This document shows positions 37,029-48,870 of a stretch of 64,000 nucleotides of DNA, piece after piece. Source of the stretch: Gymnogyps californianus (Eukaryota; Chordata; Aves; Accipitriformes; Cathartidae); the NCBI RefSeq assembly GCF_018139145.2, contig NC_059480.1, forward strand, positions 15,996,428 to 16,060,427. The letters run 5' to 3'. The notes beneath the pieces are model-generated. The model was not told the DNA's origin, ran no database searches, and saw nothing but the letters and a program-made list of their open reading frames with translations. The number at the start of each line of letters is the position of its first letter. Position 1 is the stretch's first letter. The translations under genes were made by a program, and so were the position numbers.

Positions 37029-40000
37029 GTATGGAATCTGCCCACTCCCTCCATCAGTGGGGTATGGGGAGGGGGAGTTCGCAACTTCAGATTTGGGGCT
37101 TCTTGGATGGAGGTGTTGGGCTGCAAGACCAGAAAGCAAGGACAATGTTTGTAACATTTCAGAAAGGTGCTGGGCTGCACTGTTAGCATTTTATCTGCTT
37201 TCCTTCCCATATAATAAACTTTGCACATCATCCCAAAGGGGTTTCTCAGCTTTGGGGTGCTAAAGGATGAATTTAAAAGCCCAACAGCATGAGAAGTTAC
37301 TGGGAAAGGAAAGCAGCCCTCGACCAGCCAGCAGTTCAAAAGGAATCCAATCCAGCAGTGACCATAACGTTGGGTTCTCTGTGAGGATTTTCCCAAGATC
37401 ATTCAGTGGGTTTCCAGTCCCATGTAGAGTCAGTAGAGAGAGGATTTATCTCACCTGATTTTAGACTTTGACACTCTGTTTATAGTAACACAAGAGAAAT
37501 GGGCCCTACCAGCACAGCTGTGGATGTACTTTATAAGTCTACCCTAAGATGACTTAAATCTATTTTTTCTCATATGTAAAGACATCTTAGTCACTGGGGG
37601 CAGAGAAACCTTATCATAGATGTCCAAAGTTAGATGAGATGCTGTCACGCAATATGTCTTCATCACAGCGTGAGGCTTCAGTGAAAGTCGTGGAGTTGAA
37701 GTTTTGCCCTGCTGCTGCTGACTGAACACTGCTGAAGTGTGCCACAGGCTCGTGCCAGGGCATTTTGCTTTTTATGGGCTGGCCCCTGATAAATGGAGAG
37801 ATGTAGTTTGATGAGCCTAGTACTTAACAGGTACTAACTTGATTCTGGAAACAAGGAGACCTCTTTTTTTCTGTTGCTTGGAAAAAGCACTATTTTTCGA
37901 TCCCCAAACTAGGTACGCCTTTCTGACCCATCTCAGACCTGCCAGTGGCCACCTCAGGGGTACAGCAACCTGGGGCTGGCCTCGGCTGCACGGCTCCGTG
38001 CCCCCTCTCACTACCCCCATGTTCGCTGTGGGGTCAGAGCTGGACACGTGGAGAGAAGGAATGAACTGATGCTTTCCTGACAGGTAACCACTCACAAGTG
38101 GTGGAGGCCACAGCTAAGTCCATGCACTAGTAGCTGTTTTAACAGCTTCCCAGCTATGGCGCAGGGGCAGACGAGTGTGCGTGTGTGAGTGAAAGGCCAG
38201 TTCAGGAAGGCAGGCTAAAATCATCTGTTGGACCACTGAAGCAAAGTGCGATGAGAGAAACTCAACTCAGCATTCCCAGAGTATCTGTGGCGTTTGCACA
38301 GGAGATGGAGATGTTGGAAGAGCAGAGAACGGCCTTGAGCCTCTTGTCCTGTGCTTGTTTTCAACAGCTTTTCTGCAGCCGGGAGCCTTTTCTTGTTTAT
38401 CTGAGGCATTAGTGGGATTGGTGCCCTAAGCCCTCATTGAGTTTTGCTAAGGAACAGAGCCTGCTTCATGCATGGGGTCGGTCAGCTTCTCTTCTGTCTC
38501 TTCCTCTCCTTTCTTGGCTGGGAGGAGAGTCTTTTGCAAGCGCTAGTTTTCACAGCTGGGTTTCCAGCTCCTTCTGGTATTTCTTTGCTGCCTGGCTGGG
38601 TGTTGGCACTGATCAGTGGGTTCCTTTGAATCCAGGCTTCTTTTTTGATGTAGCACGTGTGGTGTCTGCTGAATGGCTCAATAGTTGTCTTCTGCATGCA
38701 TTAAACTAGGTCATTCCTGTGGCTCTCCTCGTGGAAAGCCTTGCCTTAATAGAGGTGCCTGACCCACAGCGGAGTTCTCATTGCAGCAAATGCCGCTCTG
38801 GCTTTCATTTTGAAAAACTCAGCCCAGCCCGAGAGCTTCCCTTTCCTGCAGTTGCATCCTCCCACGCTTGCTTCAATCACAGCTGTCACATAACCTCCCG
38901 AGCGAGTGAGCGCTTTGGAAGTTGGCAGCCAAATTAAGGGCTCCTCCACCCCTTCCCTCCTCCACATGCTTTGCAGTCAGCCTCTGTGAGCGCTGCTGCA
39001 TCAAAGAGCTGGCAGTCTCCCAAGCCAAGGCACGTGTCAGCTTCCCAAAGCATTCAGCTGTCTGGGACTGTGACTCCAGACAGAGGACTCTGTTCCCAGG
39101 CCTAAGATTCATTGTAGGTAGCAGAGGCTTGTGGGGAGGGTTAGGGTAAAATGCGCTCAGCTCCACGTGACTTCTCTGTACTGCATCCATCAAAGTCTCT
39201 GTGAGCAGAGCTTGCAAGCAGAGATGTTATAGAAAAGGGGCAATTCCTACCCTGTTTTAACAGCTTCTTTCTCTTTGTCATGACTCTAAGGAAGTATTCA
39301 AAGCAATCCCCTGCTATATTTGCATGTCCCTTCTGCTAAATGCTAGGGCATGCCCCAGCGTGTGGGCTTTGCTGCTTATTCAGGCCAGTACTTCGCAGCT
39401 TCTGTCTGCAGTAACGCACCCAGGTTTCCTTTTGCTCCGATACCACGACCAGTATTAGCCCTGCCACATGATGGCTGACACAGTAGTGTGTGCAAGGAGG
39501 AAAGTAGTCCCCTGGGAAGGAGAGGTGTTACATACATTGCTAGGAATTGCTTCACCCACCACTTCAATGGCAATTATCTCTGAGATGAAACTTCCCGGTT
39601 GTTTGCCATGTGCAGAAAAATTATGCAGCAGCTTCATGAAGGGAGCGTTTGCAGGGAAAAGAAACACAAAAAAGCCCAGATTGTTCCCGGAGCTCATTTG
39701 ACTCCCGTTGCTTCATACTGCTTTCTGAATTCAGAAGTACTCTTCTCGAAGTTGCAAATGGGCAGTAAACTAATAAATATGAAATATCCTCCCAGATAAT
39801 TTCTAAGGACTACATATGTGTACATGTGCATATATATACGGTGGTGTCTGTGTTATCTATGGCTTTTAGCAGCTACAGCTTTATGCTGTGCTAATCCCAC
39901 AGCGTGTTTTGACTCCTGTAGATTGTGAGGATGCTGGAGGTGTTCTGTGCGAAAGTCACTAGATACCAACTGGAAAAGTTTTGGGTTTTGGTTGGTAGGT

Positions 40001-41219
40001 GGGGTTTTCTGGTTTAGTGTAGGTAGGATTTGTTTGGTTTTGGAAATAGCATTAAGCTTAATCAATATGAAAGCAGAAAGAACTTACTAAGTAATAACAG
40101 GGGAAACGTTAAGTTCCTCTCCCATCTGTGCACAGGCAAAACCAAGGCAAACAGCCTGGCAGGCAGCAGTTAATGTACTGTGTGGTGCCAGTTTTGGTTA
40201 AAAACACACATATGCAACGCATTTCTTTTGATATTTTTTATTTCTGATCACTGATCATTTGAGCTAAATGAGCCCTTAAAGTGCAGACATATAGATTGAA
40301 CCAGACTGCATAAGAAATTAGCCTGAGTATAATTGTCACTTGGATACCAAGCAATCTTTTAAAGCAATTTCAGTCTCTTTAAGTGTCTGTAGTGATTAGT
40401 GCTGGACAAACACTACTGTCCGCAATGCCTCTTGTTCTTTTAAATATCCAAACTCATCTCAATCAATGGGAGATTTTTCCAGTCACTTAAGTGAGAATTT
40501 TATCAGATGCTTATTGTGGATGTGCTCTGTTATTTATATTTCCTTCTCCTTGAAGACAGCATTTCCAGATTGCTCTCCCAAAAGAGCTACATTTCATCTC
40601 TCACCTGGCCCAAGCCAGAATGCATTTGGGGTGGCAAATCTGGCCTCAGAAAGCAGAAGACAACTCCTCCTCCATCTGAGTCAGCAGAGCTGCCCCTGAC
40701 TCCAAACTCATGGTGCTTCAGCCCTCATGACGTGAACACGTCTCAGATATGAAGGTGACCTGTTAATGACTAGTCTGATCCATTTATTACCACTGATGAA
40801 TATCCGTGTGCAAGGAGCAGCGGCCAGATCTTTCCCAATGTGTTTTCCCAGGGATGCAACATCCCAGTTTTGTTAAAGCAGGGTTCTCAGATGTGCAAAG
40901 AAGTACAAGACACTGCTGAGTAGGCAGATGCAGTAGACCTAGTGAAAATCTTCGAAGATACCACCTTAATCCACAAAACATCCTAAAAAGTGTTCTTTAA
41001 AAAAAAACAACAAAACCCCACACTCTTTATCAGTCTTTGTTAACACAGCTCCTCTTTTGTGTCTGTCTTTCAAGTGGGCAGGCTTCGGTATGTTTTCTGT
41101 CCCACACTAACTCACTTGTTCATCTATCAAACTCCTAATCATCTTATTAGATGGCAGATGCAATGTATTTTAACCATGCTTTTGCTTGGCTTTTTGTCAT
41201 CCTGTGCTGTGTTTCTTAC

Positions 41220-41600
41220 CTGAACAAACTGTCATTCCATCTGGCAGCACCCTGCACATTTAGCCGCCAGATAGACGGCGAGCTCAAATGCCTCTGAAAC
41301 GCATCAGCTGGGACCGGGTTTAGAACACAGTAATTAGAGGCGGAAAACGAAGGTGCATAATCACATACTCCCTCCTGCCCCTAGCTGCTGCTCAGACAAT
41401 TCATTCTCTCCACCAAAGCATTAGCTAATGCAGCCGCTACTGCAGATGCCGACACCCGGAGCTGTGGCATCCGTCAAGGGAAAGAGCCCGTCTCCCGGGC
41501 TGCCTGCCAGAGGACGTGTGCCCAGCCCAGCCACCGGTCCGGGCTGCCGTCGGGGCGTGTGGTGATCCTGCAGGGCTAACGACCTGCCTACCTGCTGAAC
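41220..41600. promoter_or_regulatory. Candidate conserved regulatory block
   Basis: The first part carries homeodomain-type cores TAATTAG (41331-41337) and TTAGCTAATG (41421-41430) and an E-box-like CATCAGCTG, and it looks unlike neighbouring intron in its base pattern. The second part, from about 41440, is CpG-rich for this intron. This combination is common in developmental enhancers. The call rests on appearance and needs alignment to chicken and other amniotes. Confidence 0.3.
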
Positions 41601-42371
41601 GGCAACTTGGGAAAAATTTGGTTCCTCCTAACTTGCTAGGGTCTGGGGCAGGGAAAGCCAGGAGTGAAGCTGGATGGATGAGATATATCTAAGGTCCTTT
41701 AATAAGCTTTTCCCCATATTCCTTTCCCCAGAAAGGAAATGGAGTTTGTTGCATCCCCTGAACCTCCTCAACTTGCAGCAATGCCAAGTGAAAAATACTA
41801 GGATCAGGACACAAAATGGTGCATGCTTCCCAAGCTCAGGCAGTCCCTGATGCCCAGGGAAGCAGCACAGGGTGATTTCAGTTTCACCGTGTGGGTGGTG
41901 TGCCAGTGCCGTGCCTGGGAAGCAGAAATGAGGCTGGGATCTTGTGCCAGCGCACAGGCGAGAGATTGAGCTGTTCCTGGGTGACAGGCAGTCCCCTCCG
42001 TGCCTTCGCCTTCAGGAAGGATGCTCCCTGCCACCCCCTTCCCCCTTGCTTGTACCCCCAGTCTCCTTCCTGCCTAATTTGCGAGTTGTTTCTTTGTGCA
42101 AAATTGTTTCCTTGTGCATGTGAATGGCAGGCGCTGCTGGTTAGCAGGGAAGCAGGGAATCAAAAGCCACAAGAACCAGACATGGGCACAGCTCCACTGC
42201 CACTCACCCCCTTCCATTTACGCCTGTGGCTCTTCAGCGGATCAAGCTTTCCAATTAAAGCGTGAATATGGATGTGTTGATTAGAATCTGGAACATAGGA
42301 GCTGATTATCTGACTGAAGCTCCAAAGCATTAGTTTGGTTTCCAGACATTAAGGGCTGTATTTGGTTTGGT

Positions 42372-42392
42372 GGGTGGGTGTGGGTGGGTGGG
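42372..42392 (+). other. G-quadruplex motif in last FGF12 intron
   Basis: Five GGG runs are separated by spacers T, TGT, T and T within 21 bases, an almost ideal parallel quadruplex. It is on the sense strand, so it could also fold in the nascent RNA. Confidence 0.7.
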
Positions 42393-43951
42393 AGAAGCAA
42401 GGCAAAGCAGGGAGGGGACTCTTGTTCTAGCCGAATGGCTCATCCTTCCAAAGCTGCTTTGTGCTGCGTGCACCAGCAGATCTCCCAAGCATCTGGGCAT
42501 GCCAGCTGTCACACTGCTGGTAGGTTACCTTGATGCAGGTGACAGGGGCAGTGTGTCTTCACACACACACACCCCCAAACAGACCTGTTGGTGAGTGCTG
42601 CTAGTCCTGAACCACAAAGATGTACTTTAAAGCTGGGAAGATCTGGGCACTCACAACAGTCCATTTGCAAACCGCCCCCCTCCCCGGACCATGACTACCA
42701 TCTTCGCGCGTGAGTCACACTCAAGCTTCCTCAGTACAAGGAGTAACAAATTGCAGTCCAAGAGCCTGTGTTGCACAACATGTCACACTGTCCTTAAAAC
42801 TCCACACGTGTGTGGCTGGGTGCACACACACCTGCATGTCGTGGTGCACACAGGTTTGCAGCCGCTGCTGAGCGATGGCCATAGCTCAGCACACACGCAC
42901 AAGCCTCTTATGTAGGAGAATATCCAGGCACTATCTTGTACGTGATGCCATATAAATACTGCATACACTGATACTGTAGGTGTATCTAAATACTGAAAAT
43001 ACGCTTGTCCTATGCTGCTACAGATTTTCTGGCATGGTCTGTTGGCACAGCCTGTCTGGTACAGAGGCTTTGACAGCTCTGTCTGAAAAGCATAATGTGA
43101 GCAGCCTCCAGCCATGCCCCATGTCAGTACTTGTATCATGCACTAGGCTGGAAGATAAACTTATAATTCCTGCCCTATTTGCTTGCTAGGTACAGGGTTT
43201 CCTTAATTTTTAGCTGCAAATGTTGTTTACTTCTGTAGCCTGATTTATATTCATTACTCCATGGGCCTTGTTAGCAGCTCAGCGTTTTTGCCCAAAGGCC
43301 ATGGTGAGAGGCAGGGAGCTGAGGAAGGGCAACGTGCTGTGGTGCCGCTGCTGCGGGCTTTGCTCGGGCTCAGCCCTTGTGGTTAAGCATCTGGCCTAGC
43401 CTGATGGGGTATTGGGGATGGATGTGGGTGAGATTAGCTTAGTATGTGCAGCTGCCTGGGGGAAGAGCTCATGGAGGTCTCTCCAGCTTGGGACCAGAGA
43501 AGTCAGGGTGAAGACAACACTGCACTTGAGGCAGAACTTTGTGTATGGAATGTCAGGGGCACTGGGGCAATGCCAGCACAAATACCCAACTCTCCTGGGC
43601 AAACATCACGTCAGAGAATAAGGTCGGTCACAGAAGTGATGTGCATCCTCAGTGTCATCAAAAGGCTCTGCAACTCAGGCTAAGATATCACAAGGGTACA
43701 GGTTTTCCACAGTTGTTAACCTTTTCATACTGTTCTTTAAGATTTTATGAGGGACTTTGCCACAACAGACAAATTCGCCATCACCACGTTGTTGAGTGAC
43801 ACCCACCAAGGTATGAGGGGCAGCTCAGCAGTTGAAAGGGGATGTGAGAGCCCTTCTGTTGCCGCTGTGCTACACACTTTCCTTGCAGCATGCAGACAGC
43901 ATCGATAGTCTGGGCAGCTGATGGGCATTCCTGGCATTGCTCATCCTGGCC

Positions 43952-44010
43952 CAGACCCATGGGACAAGTCATTCATTTTCTCTTTTTTCTCATTTTCATC
44001 AAAAAATGGC
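43952..44010 (+). repeat. MIR-like ancient SINE relic
   Basis: The sequence cagacccatgggacaagtca, then a T-rich version of cctctctgcctcattttc, then atcaaaaaatggc, follows the 3' half of the MIR consensus (gaccttgggcaagtcactt ... tctgtaaaatggg) in order. The spacing is close to the consensus, but divergence is high. Confidence 0.45.
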
Positions 44011-45603
44011 TCCAGTAGCAATAACAGTTTGCAGAGCAGTACCTGCCTTGCAGCCGTGCTGGGAAGCCCAGCTAGTGTGTGTGTTTAAACTGCTTTGAAA
44101 GCCTTGCATGAAAAATTGTCTATGGGAAAAGTAATATTTTTTCACTGCTCATATATTCAATGCAATATCCCTCCTATTAATACACAGTTGACTGCACTTT
44201 ATCTCTGTCCTGTATTGTTGCACACTGCTATAACTGTTTATCTAGCTAGGAGTAAAATGCAGAGCAATAATGTCATTTGCAGCCTGCCTCTAATTGCCAG
44301 GATTTATTTGCAAATTGAGGAGGTTATAAATATAAGTGCTTACATCGCCTTTTATACATGGGGTATTTTTTTCATTTCTTCAGATAATTTTTGAAATTTT
44401 GTTCTTGTTGATTACCCAGAGCCAAAACCTGATGGGCTCTATCCCCTGTGTTTGAGCTCTGTGCTGTTTTTTGTGACGTGACAGCTTTACAAAATGAAGC
44501 AGTACATAGTCATTGCTTTCTATCCTAATTTTTGCAAAGATCCGGGCATAACTTTTGCAGTCTGGACCTACTTTAAGTTTTCAACTCCAGTGTGCCTGCC
44601 CTTGAGATGCCTCACTATTTCAATCGCATCTACACCCCACCACATTTGCAATGAGCTCATCAGAGATGCTCCCTTTGGTGTGAGCCGCTGAGCCGCTCAG
44701 CGTGTGCCCCTGCTCTGGCACACCTCACACGGCACGTGGACAGCCATGAGGACTTAGTCCACATGGTGGGCTGGATAAATGCTTTATGCTGCACAGGACA
44801 TGGGGATGTGCCATGCCTTGGGCAGACGTTGCCTTCTCAGGCTGTCTGGGCTCCAGCAAGTGCATTTTTATAGGACACACATTGCTTAGCCAGGGGTCTG
44901 GAGAGAAGGTGCCCTCCACCCACCCTGTTCTCAGGTGCTGCCAGGTGACCACGCAGAGCTGGGATGGCTCCTGGCTTGCTGTCACTGAACTCATCCCCAT
45001 GTGTCTGCCACGGCCTTGGCCTTGGCTGGCTGTCTTGATTTACAGGGGAAAAAATAAGAAGTGCTGAGAGCAGACCTCAGCTCTTGGCTGAAGGAGCCAA
45101 ATGGGCTTGAGTCACCACTTCCAGATCCAGAGCTTAACACCCGGAAGGCTTGGATGGCTCAGACACAAGTGTAGTTTTGATTCACGACTCTCAAGGGCTT
45201 CTTATTGGAGGTTAAGGGCTGGGGACCGGGTAATTCTTGGACCTGTTATTAGATGATAATCAGCATCTTGAGACAATATATGGTGCTGTGAACTGGAATG
45301 TTTATTTTCTATATATGAATATAACATGAAAAAACAGTAAAGCACAGAAAACCTAGAAGGACTTATCTGTGAGAAGTCCCCTGTTTCTATCTGTGCCTTT
45401 GGAAGAATCCAGAGACAGAAGGAGGATCTGACTGGCTGTGAGCGCAGGTAACAGATCCTGCTTGGTAACAGGATCTACTGCTGGGTCACTGAGGTTTCTG
45501 TAAGTGTGTGTGTGTCTGTTTGTATTGGGGCTGGAATTTCAGCCTCATATACAAAGAAATAATTCATTATGGTCACTAATGTCTGTGACTTCAGGGCTGT
45601 TAA

Positions 45604-45744
<141 letters not shown>

Positions 45745-45775
45745 CTGACAAACACCCTCCCTTCTTCCAGCTCCT

Positions 45776-45800
45776 CCCCTCCCACCCACCTACCCACCCC
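45776..45800 (-). other. C-rich tract; minus-strand G-quadruplex motif
   Basis: On the + strand five C runs of three or four bases occur in 25 bases just 32 bases after the FGF12 stop. The complementary strand meets the four-run short-loop quadruplex rule. In the mRNA the sequence would be a C-rich element of the kind bound by poly(C)-binding proteins or hnRNP K; that role is inference. Confidence 0.55.
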
Positions 45801-46061
45801 ACCTGGCGAAACCACACTGAGACAACGACAACTGAGCAAGGCAGGACCTACCGGTAGTGGCTAGGAGTCTGAACTCCAGAATCTTTCTTTGTGTAGGACG
45901 AGGAAATCGAATCCCAGATCCTGCCTGTTGCAACGTTTTAAAAAACAAAAACAACAAAAAAAAGTGAAGAAAAAATGTTTTAAATCAGGACTCCATTAAC
46001 ATTTTCAAAAGCAAACTGTTTGCTCTGTGATCAAAGGGGGAAAAAAAAAATCTCATATCTG

Positions 46062-46110
46062 CATAATAATAATAACAACTAATAAATATAACAATAATAA
46101 TAATAATAAA
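46062..46110 (+). repeat. AAT-rich microsatellite in the FGF12 3' UTR
   Basis: Two clusters of AAT/ATA units, the longer about seven units, are separated by a short interruption. The repeat itself makes two of the AATAAA hexamers (46081 and 46105), so hexamers within it are weak evidence for a poly(A) site. Confidence 0.8.
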
Positions 46111-46125
46111 GATGTTACCTTTAAA

Positions 46126-46131
46126 AATAAA
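46126..46131 (+). terminator. FGF12: Candidate poly(A) signal, proximal
   Basis: AATAAA lies 382 bases after the stop, just outside the AAT repeat. A cleavage site 10-30 bases later would fall near 46145-46160. The downstream sequence is not clearly GU-rich, so use is uncertain. Confidence 0.4.
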
Positions 46132-46335
46132 ACAAAGCTTTTGGAAAATTGAACTTAGCATATGATGTGCGAGAAACACGTCGGAAACGCAGCCTGGGAC
46201 TGTGCTTTCTGTCTTATACTTTCACCTCACGTTCACACCACTGTTGTTTCCATCCCTGCTTCCCTGGGGATGGATGGGATTTTTCACAAAGCAGGAAAGG
46301 TAGGGATGGATTATGACTGTGTTTGCTCTGCTATC

Positions 46336-46341
46336 AATAAA
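46336..46341 (+). terminator. FGF12: Candidate poly(A) signal, second
   Basis: AATAAA is embedded in ctatcaataaaatatgg. It is about 600 bases after the stop. Whether it or a more distal signal is used cannot be decided from the sequence; AATAAA hexamers also occur at 47977 and 49664. Confidence 0.4.
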
Positions 46342-46509
46342 ATATGGCCTGTCCAAATTAGGAGTCTGACAGTTACGGGCAACAAACTAGCTACTCTGTA
46401 TTCAGCTTTTTCCATCTACATTCAAACACTGTGTAGTTATTTGTTGCTAGTGTCACTGTGTGAGTATGTTTGACCCAAGTCTGGCATTTTATGCCTTTTT
46501 ATCATAATT

Positions 46510-46520
46510 ATTTATATTTA
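46510..46520 (+). promoter_or_regulatory. FGF12: AU-rich element
   Basis: Two ATTTA pentamers lie at 46510-46514 and 46516-46520 within a T/A-rich run. This is a typical mRNA-stability element and suggests that the 3' UTR extends at least this far. Confidence 0.45.
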
Positions 46521-48789
46521 TGGGCTTGTTTTACTGTATTAGTTGCCAGGGGAGTTTTGGAAATGGGTTTTCAGGTCTCGCAGGATGAAGTGATCATATT
46601 TATTAGGGGAGAGTTAGAAGATAAAGGGAAGGAGGGTTGGCTGCTTTCTTTAAAATACGAAACGGAGCAAGAAACGCTACTGAAATCCTTGCTGTCAGAT
46701 GGAAACAATGAGGCATGTGCTAGGTGAGAGGGTGGCAGGGATTTCAGCAATGGGAAGAGGAGTGTGGGGAGGGAGTAGGTGGGGTGTGCAGAAGAGGGGG
46801 CAGCTACAGGGGAACGTGGGTGCCTGTCCAGCTGTGCCAGGGCGAGGAGATGCTGCCGTTTCCTTCTAGCAGCCGGGCTCTCCCTAAGTGTTAAGGCTCC
46901 ACACACATCTCGTTTTACACATGTTCAAAGCCGAGACTACAAACCCCTCTAATCCAAAGCCACTGCCAAGCCTGTTATGGGATGAGAATCCCTGAGATGC
47001 TGCAGCAACCTGGGTACGGGTGTGCATACGTGTCTCGCAAGGACCGGGGCTGCACATCCTGGAGAAGCACTTCAGAGGTAATGAATTCACACATGGGGAA
47101 AAGCAAGGAAGAGGGCAATGGGGTGACGGATGCTCAGCGCTGAGCCCACCTGCAGCAACTAGGGGATTAGTGGGGATTTGCAAGTCTCTCCCTGTCTGGT
47201 TCTTTCTCTCCTTGTAGTTTGGGGGCCAGTGGTGAACCACACACCCTCGCTCCCATGGGTGGTACTGAAACAGGGCGATACGGGCAGATACCTTTTCTCT
47301 GCCCACACACATTAACTTACTTCAGTCCCTGACCTCTTTCGGCACGCAGGGCCTGCAGGCAGGAGCAGTAAATCACAGAGGCAATACAGTTGCTGTTACA
47401 AGACCAGGCACCGCCCTGGCTGAGGTGCCCGGGAAGTTTTTGCTGCTCAGGCCGTGGTTATAGCTCCTGTGAGAGGTGAAATGCAAAATGAATAAGCAGA
47501 TGCCCAAGGGCCTGGAGAGGGGTAACAGGTCAGAAGGCTCGTTATACAAGAGGAAACAGCCTAAAGCGTTGTTGTTACAAGCTGGGTGGGACTGTTTGTG
47601 TCATTCATAAATTATAGGCATACATGAAATACCAAATACCACCTTAATTGTTGAGGTTTTTGCTGTCACGGCCAGTGCCTCAGCCAGCTGGCAGCTACAC
47701 ACTGCAAAGCTGCTGTGGCTGCAGGAGATGGGGAGGGCCTGGGCTGGCTGCGATGCTCCCTGCGAAGCAGCTGCTGACCCGGCTGCCTCCAGCCCCACGG
47801 CACGTGCCGGCGCTGGTGTGTGGTAGGGCTCTGTGAGCAGCTCCATACGGGTGCAGAGCAAGCGGGAAAAGCTAAGGAGAGAGCCAAATTTCAAGGTTAT
47901 GGAAGACTCCCAGGATCAGCATGAAGGAATTAATTTCAAGCATGTCCTTTTGTGTTTTGAAAAGCCGAAACCTTGAAATAAAGAGCCTGCCACCTAATGT
48001 TGCACCTAAGGGCAGCCCCTCCGTGCTATATGGACTCAGAGTGTACCGGTGCCTGCATGTCATCAGTAAGCACCAATGAGGGCTTAGTGTCCTCATATGG
48101 ACCCCCATATCTGGGGCTGCCAGTCGTGTCGGAGTGACTTACTCTGGCCCTCCTCAGAGCCCCCACTCCCACAACACTGGGGCAAGGTCGCTAATACATG
48201 TTTGGCTCGGGAACACACCCCACGCCCCATTTAATGATACAATCCATTGCCTACATTTCAGCTCCCTCACAAACTAGAGAGCACCCCAAATTAAGGGGTG
48301 AGGGCTGCTTACTCACTGGAGAGATGTACATTCAAAGAAATGGAGCCTCAAGACCAACATGTTGAGCTAGCAGGTCCCTGAACTAACCAAGCCACCAAAC
48401 ACCCAGGCCATGGTTTAGGCACTGAGCTGCAGCCTTTCTCAGCTGCCCTCCTGGAGGGAAAGCCTGGCACCTACCACGGAAGAGAACATCCACAGCACAC
48501 CTTGGTACCACAAGCCTCTTCTGGCCCCAGCCATGGGTAACTTGCCAAGGTCACTGATGTCTTCTAGAGCAGCTGCAGCAGGAGAGACCAAAAATTGCTG
48601 TGACCTTGTATGCAGGACGCCCATGCCAAAGGCCCCAGAAAGCCATGGTCAACAGCAGATCCAGTCCTGCCATGTGCATCTCACCACTTCCCCCACTGGG
48701 CTTTTGCCTTGATAATTTTCTTTGGCCAAATCATTGCAAGAGTCCCTGGAAATGCCACGTTCAGACCTAAATGTTAAAATAATCTGCTC

Positions 48790-48870
48790 CTTTGGTCCAT
48801 TGTGTTTGAGCTAATCAGCTTCATGCGACGCTTACTGAGCCGGCCCGTAATGAGAGCTAATTAATCCTGC
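48790..48870. promoter_or_regulatory. Candidate regulatory block 3' of FGF12
   Basis: Within 80 bp are a SOX-type CCATTGT (48797-48803), CTAATCAG (48811-48818) and TAATTAATCC (48858-48867), which combines a homeodomain pair with an OTX/PITX-like TAATCC. The clustering is suggestive only. Confidence 0.25.

Larger units (their letters stand above)
45745..46570 (+). other. FGF12: FGF12 3' UTR, proximal part (end uncertain)
   Basis: The stretch following the stop starts with a C-rich tract (45776-45800), passes through an A-rich and AAT-repeat region (about 45935-46132) and reaches an AU-rich element near 46510. Several AATAAA hexamers lie at 46081, 46105, 46126 and 46336. Mammalian FGF12 has a 3' UTR of several kilobases, so this UTR may extend beyond 46570; the end given is only where UTR-like character stops being clear. 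Confidence 0.6.

Noticed and set aside
42550..42575. CA-rich run as a major microsatellite
   Set aside because: It is only about six units and not notable.
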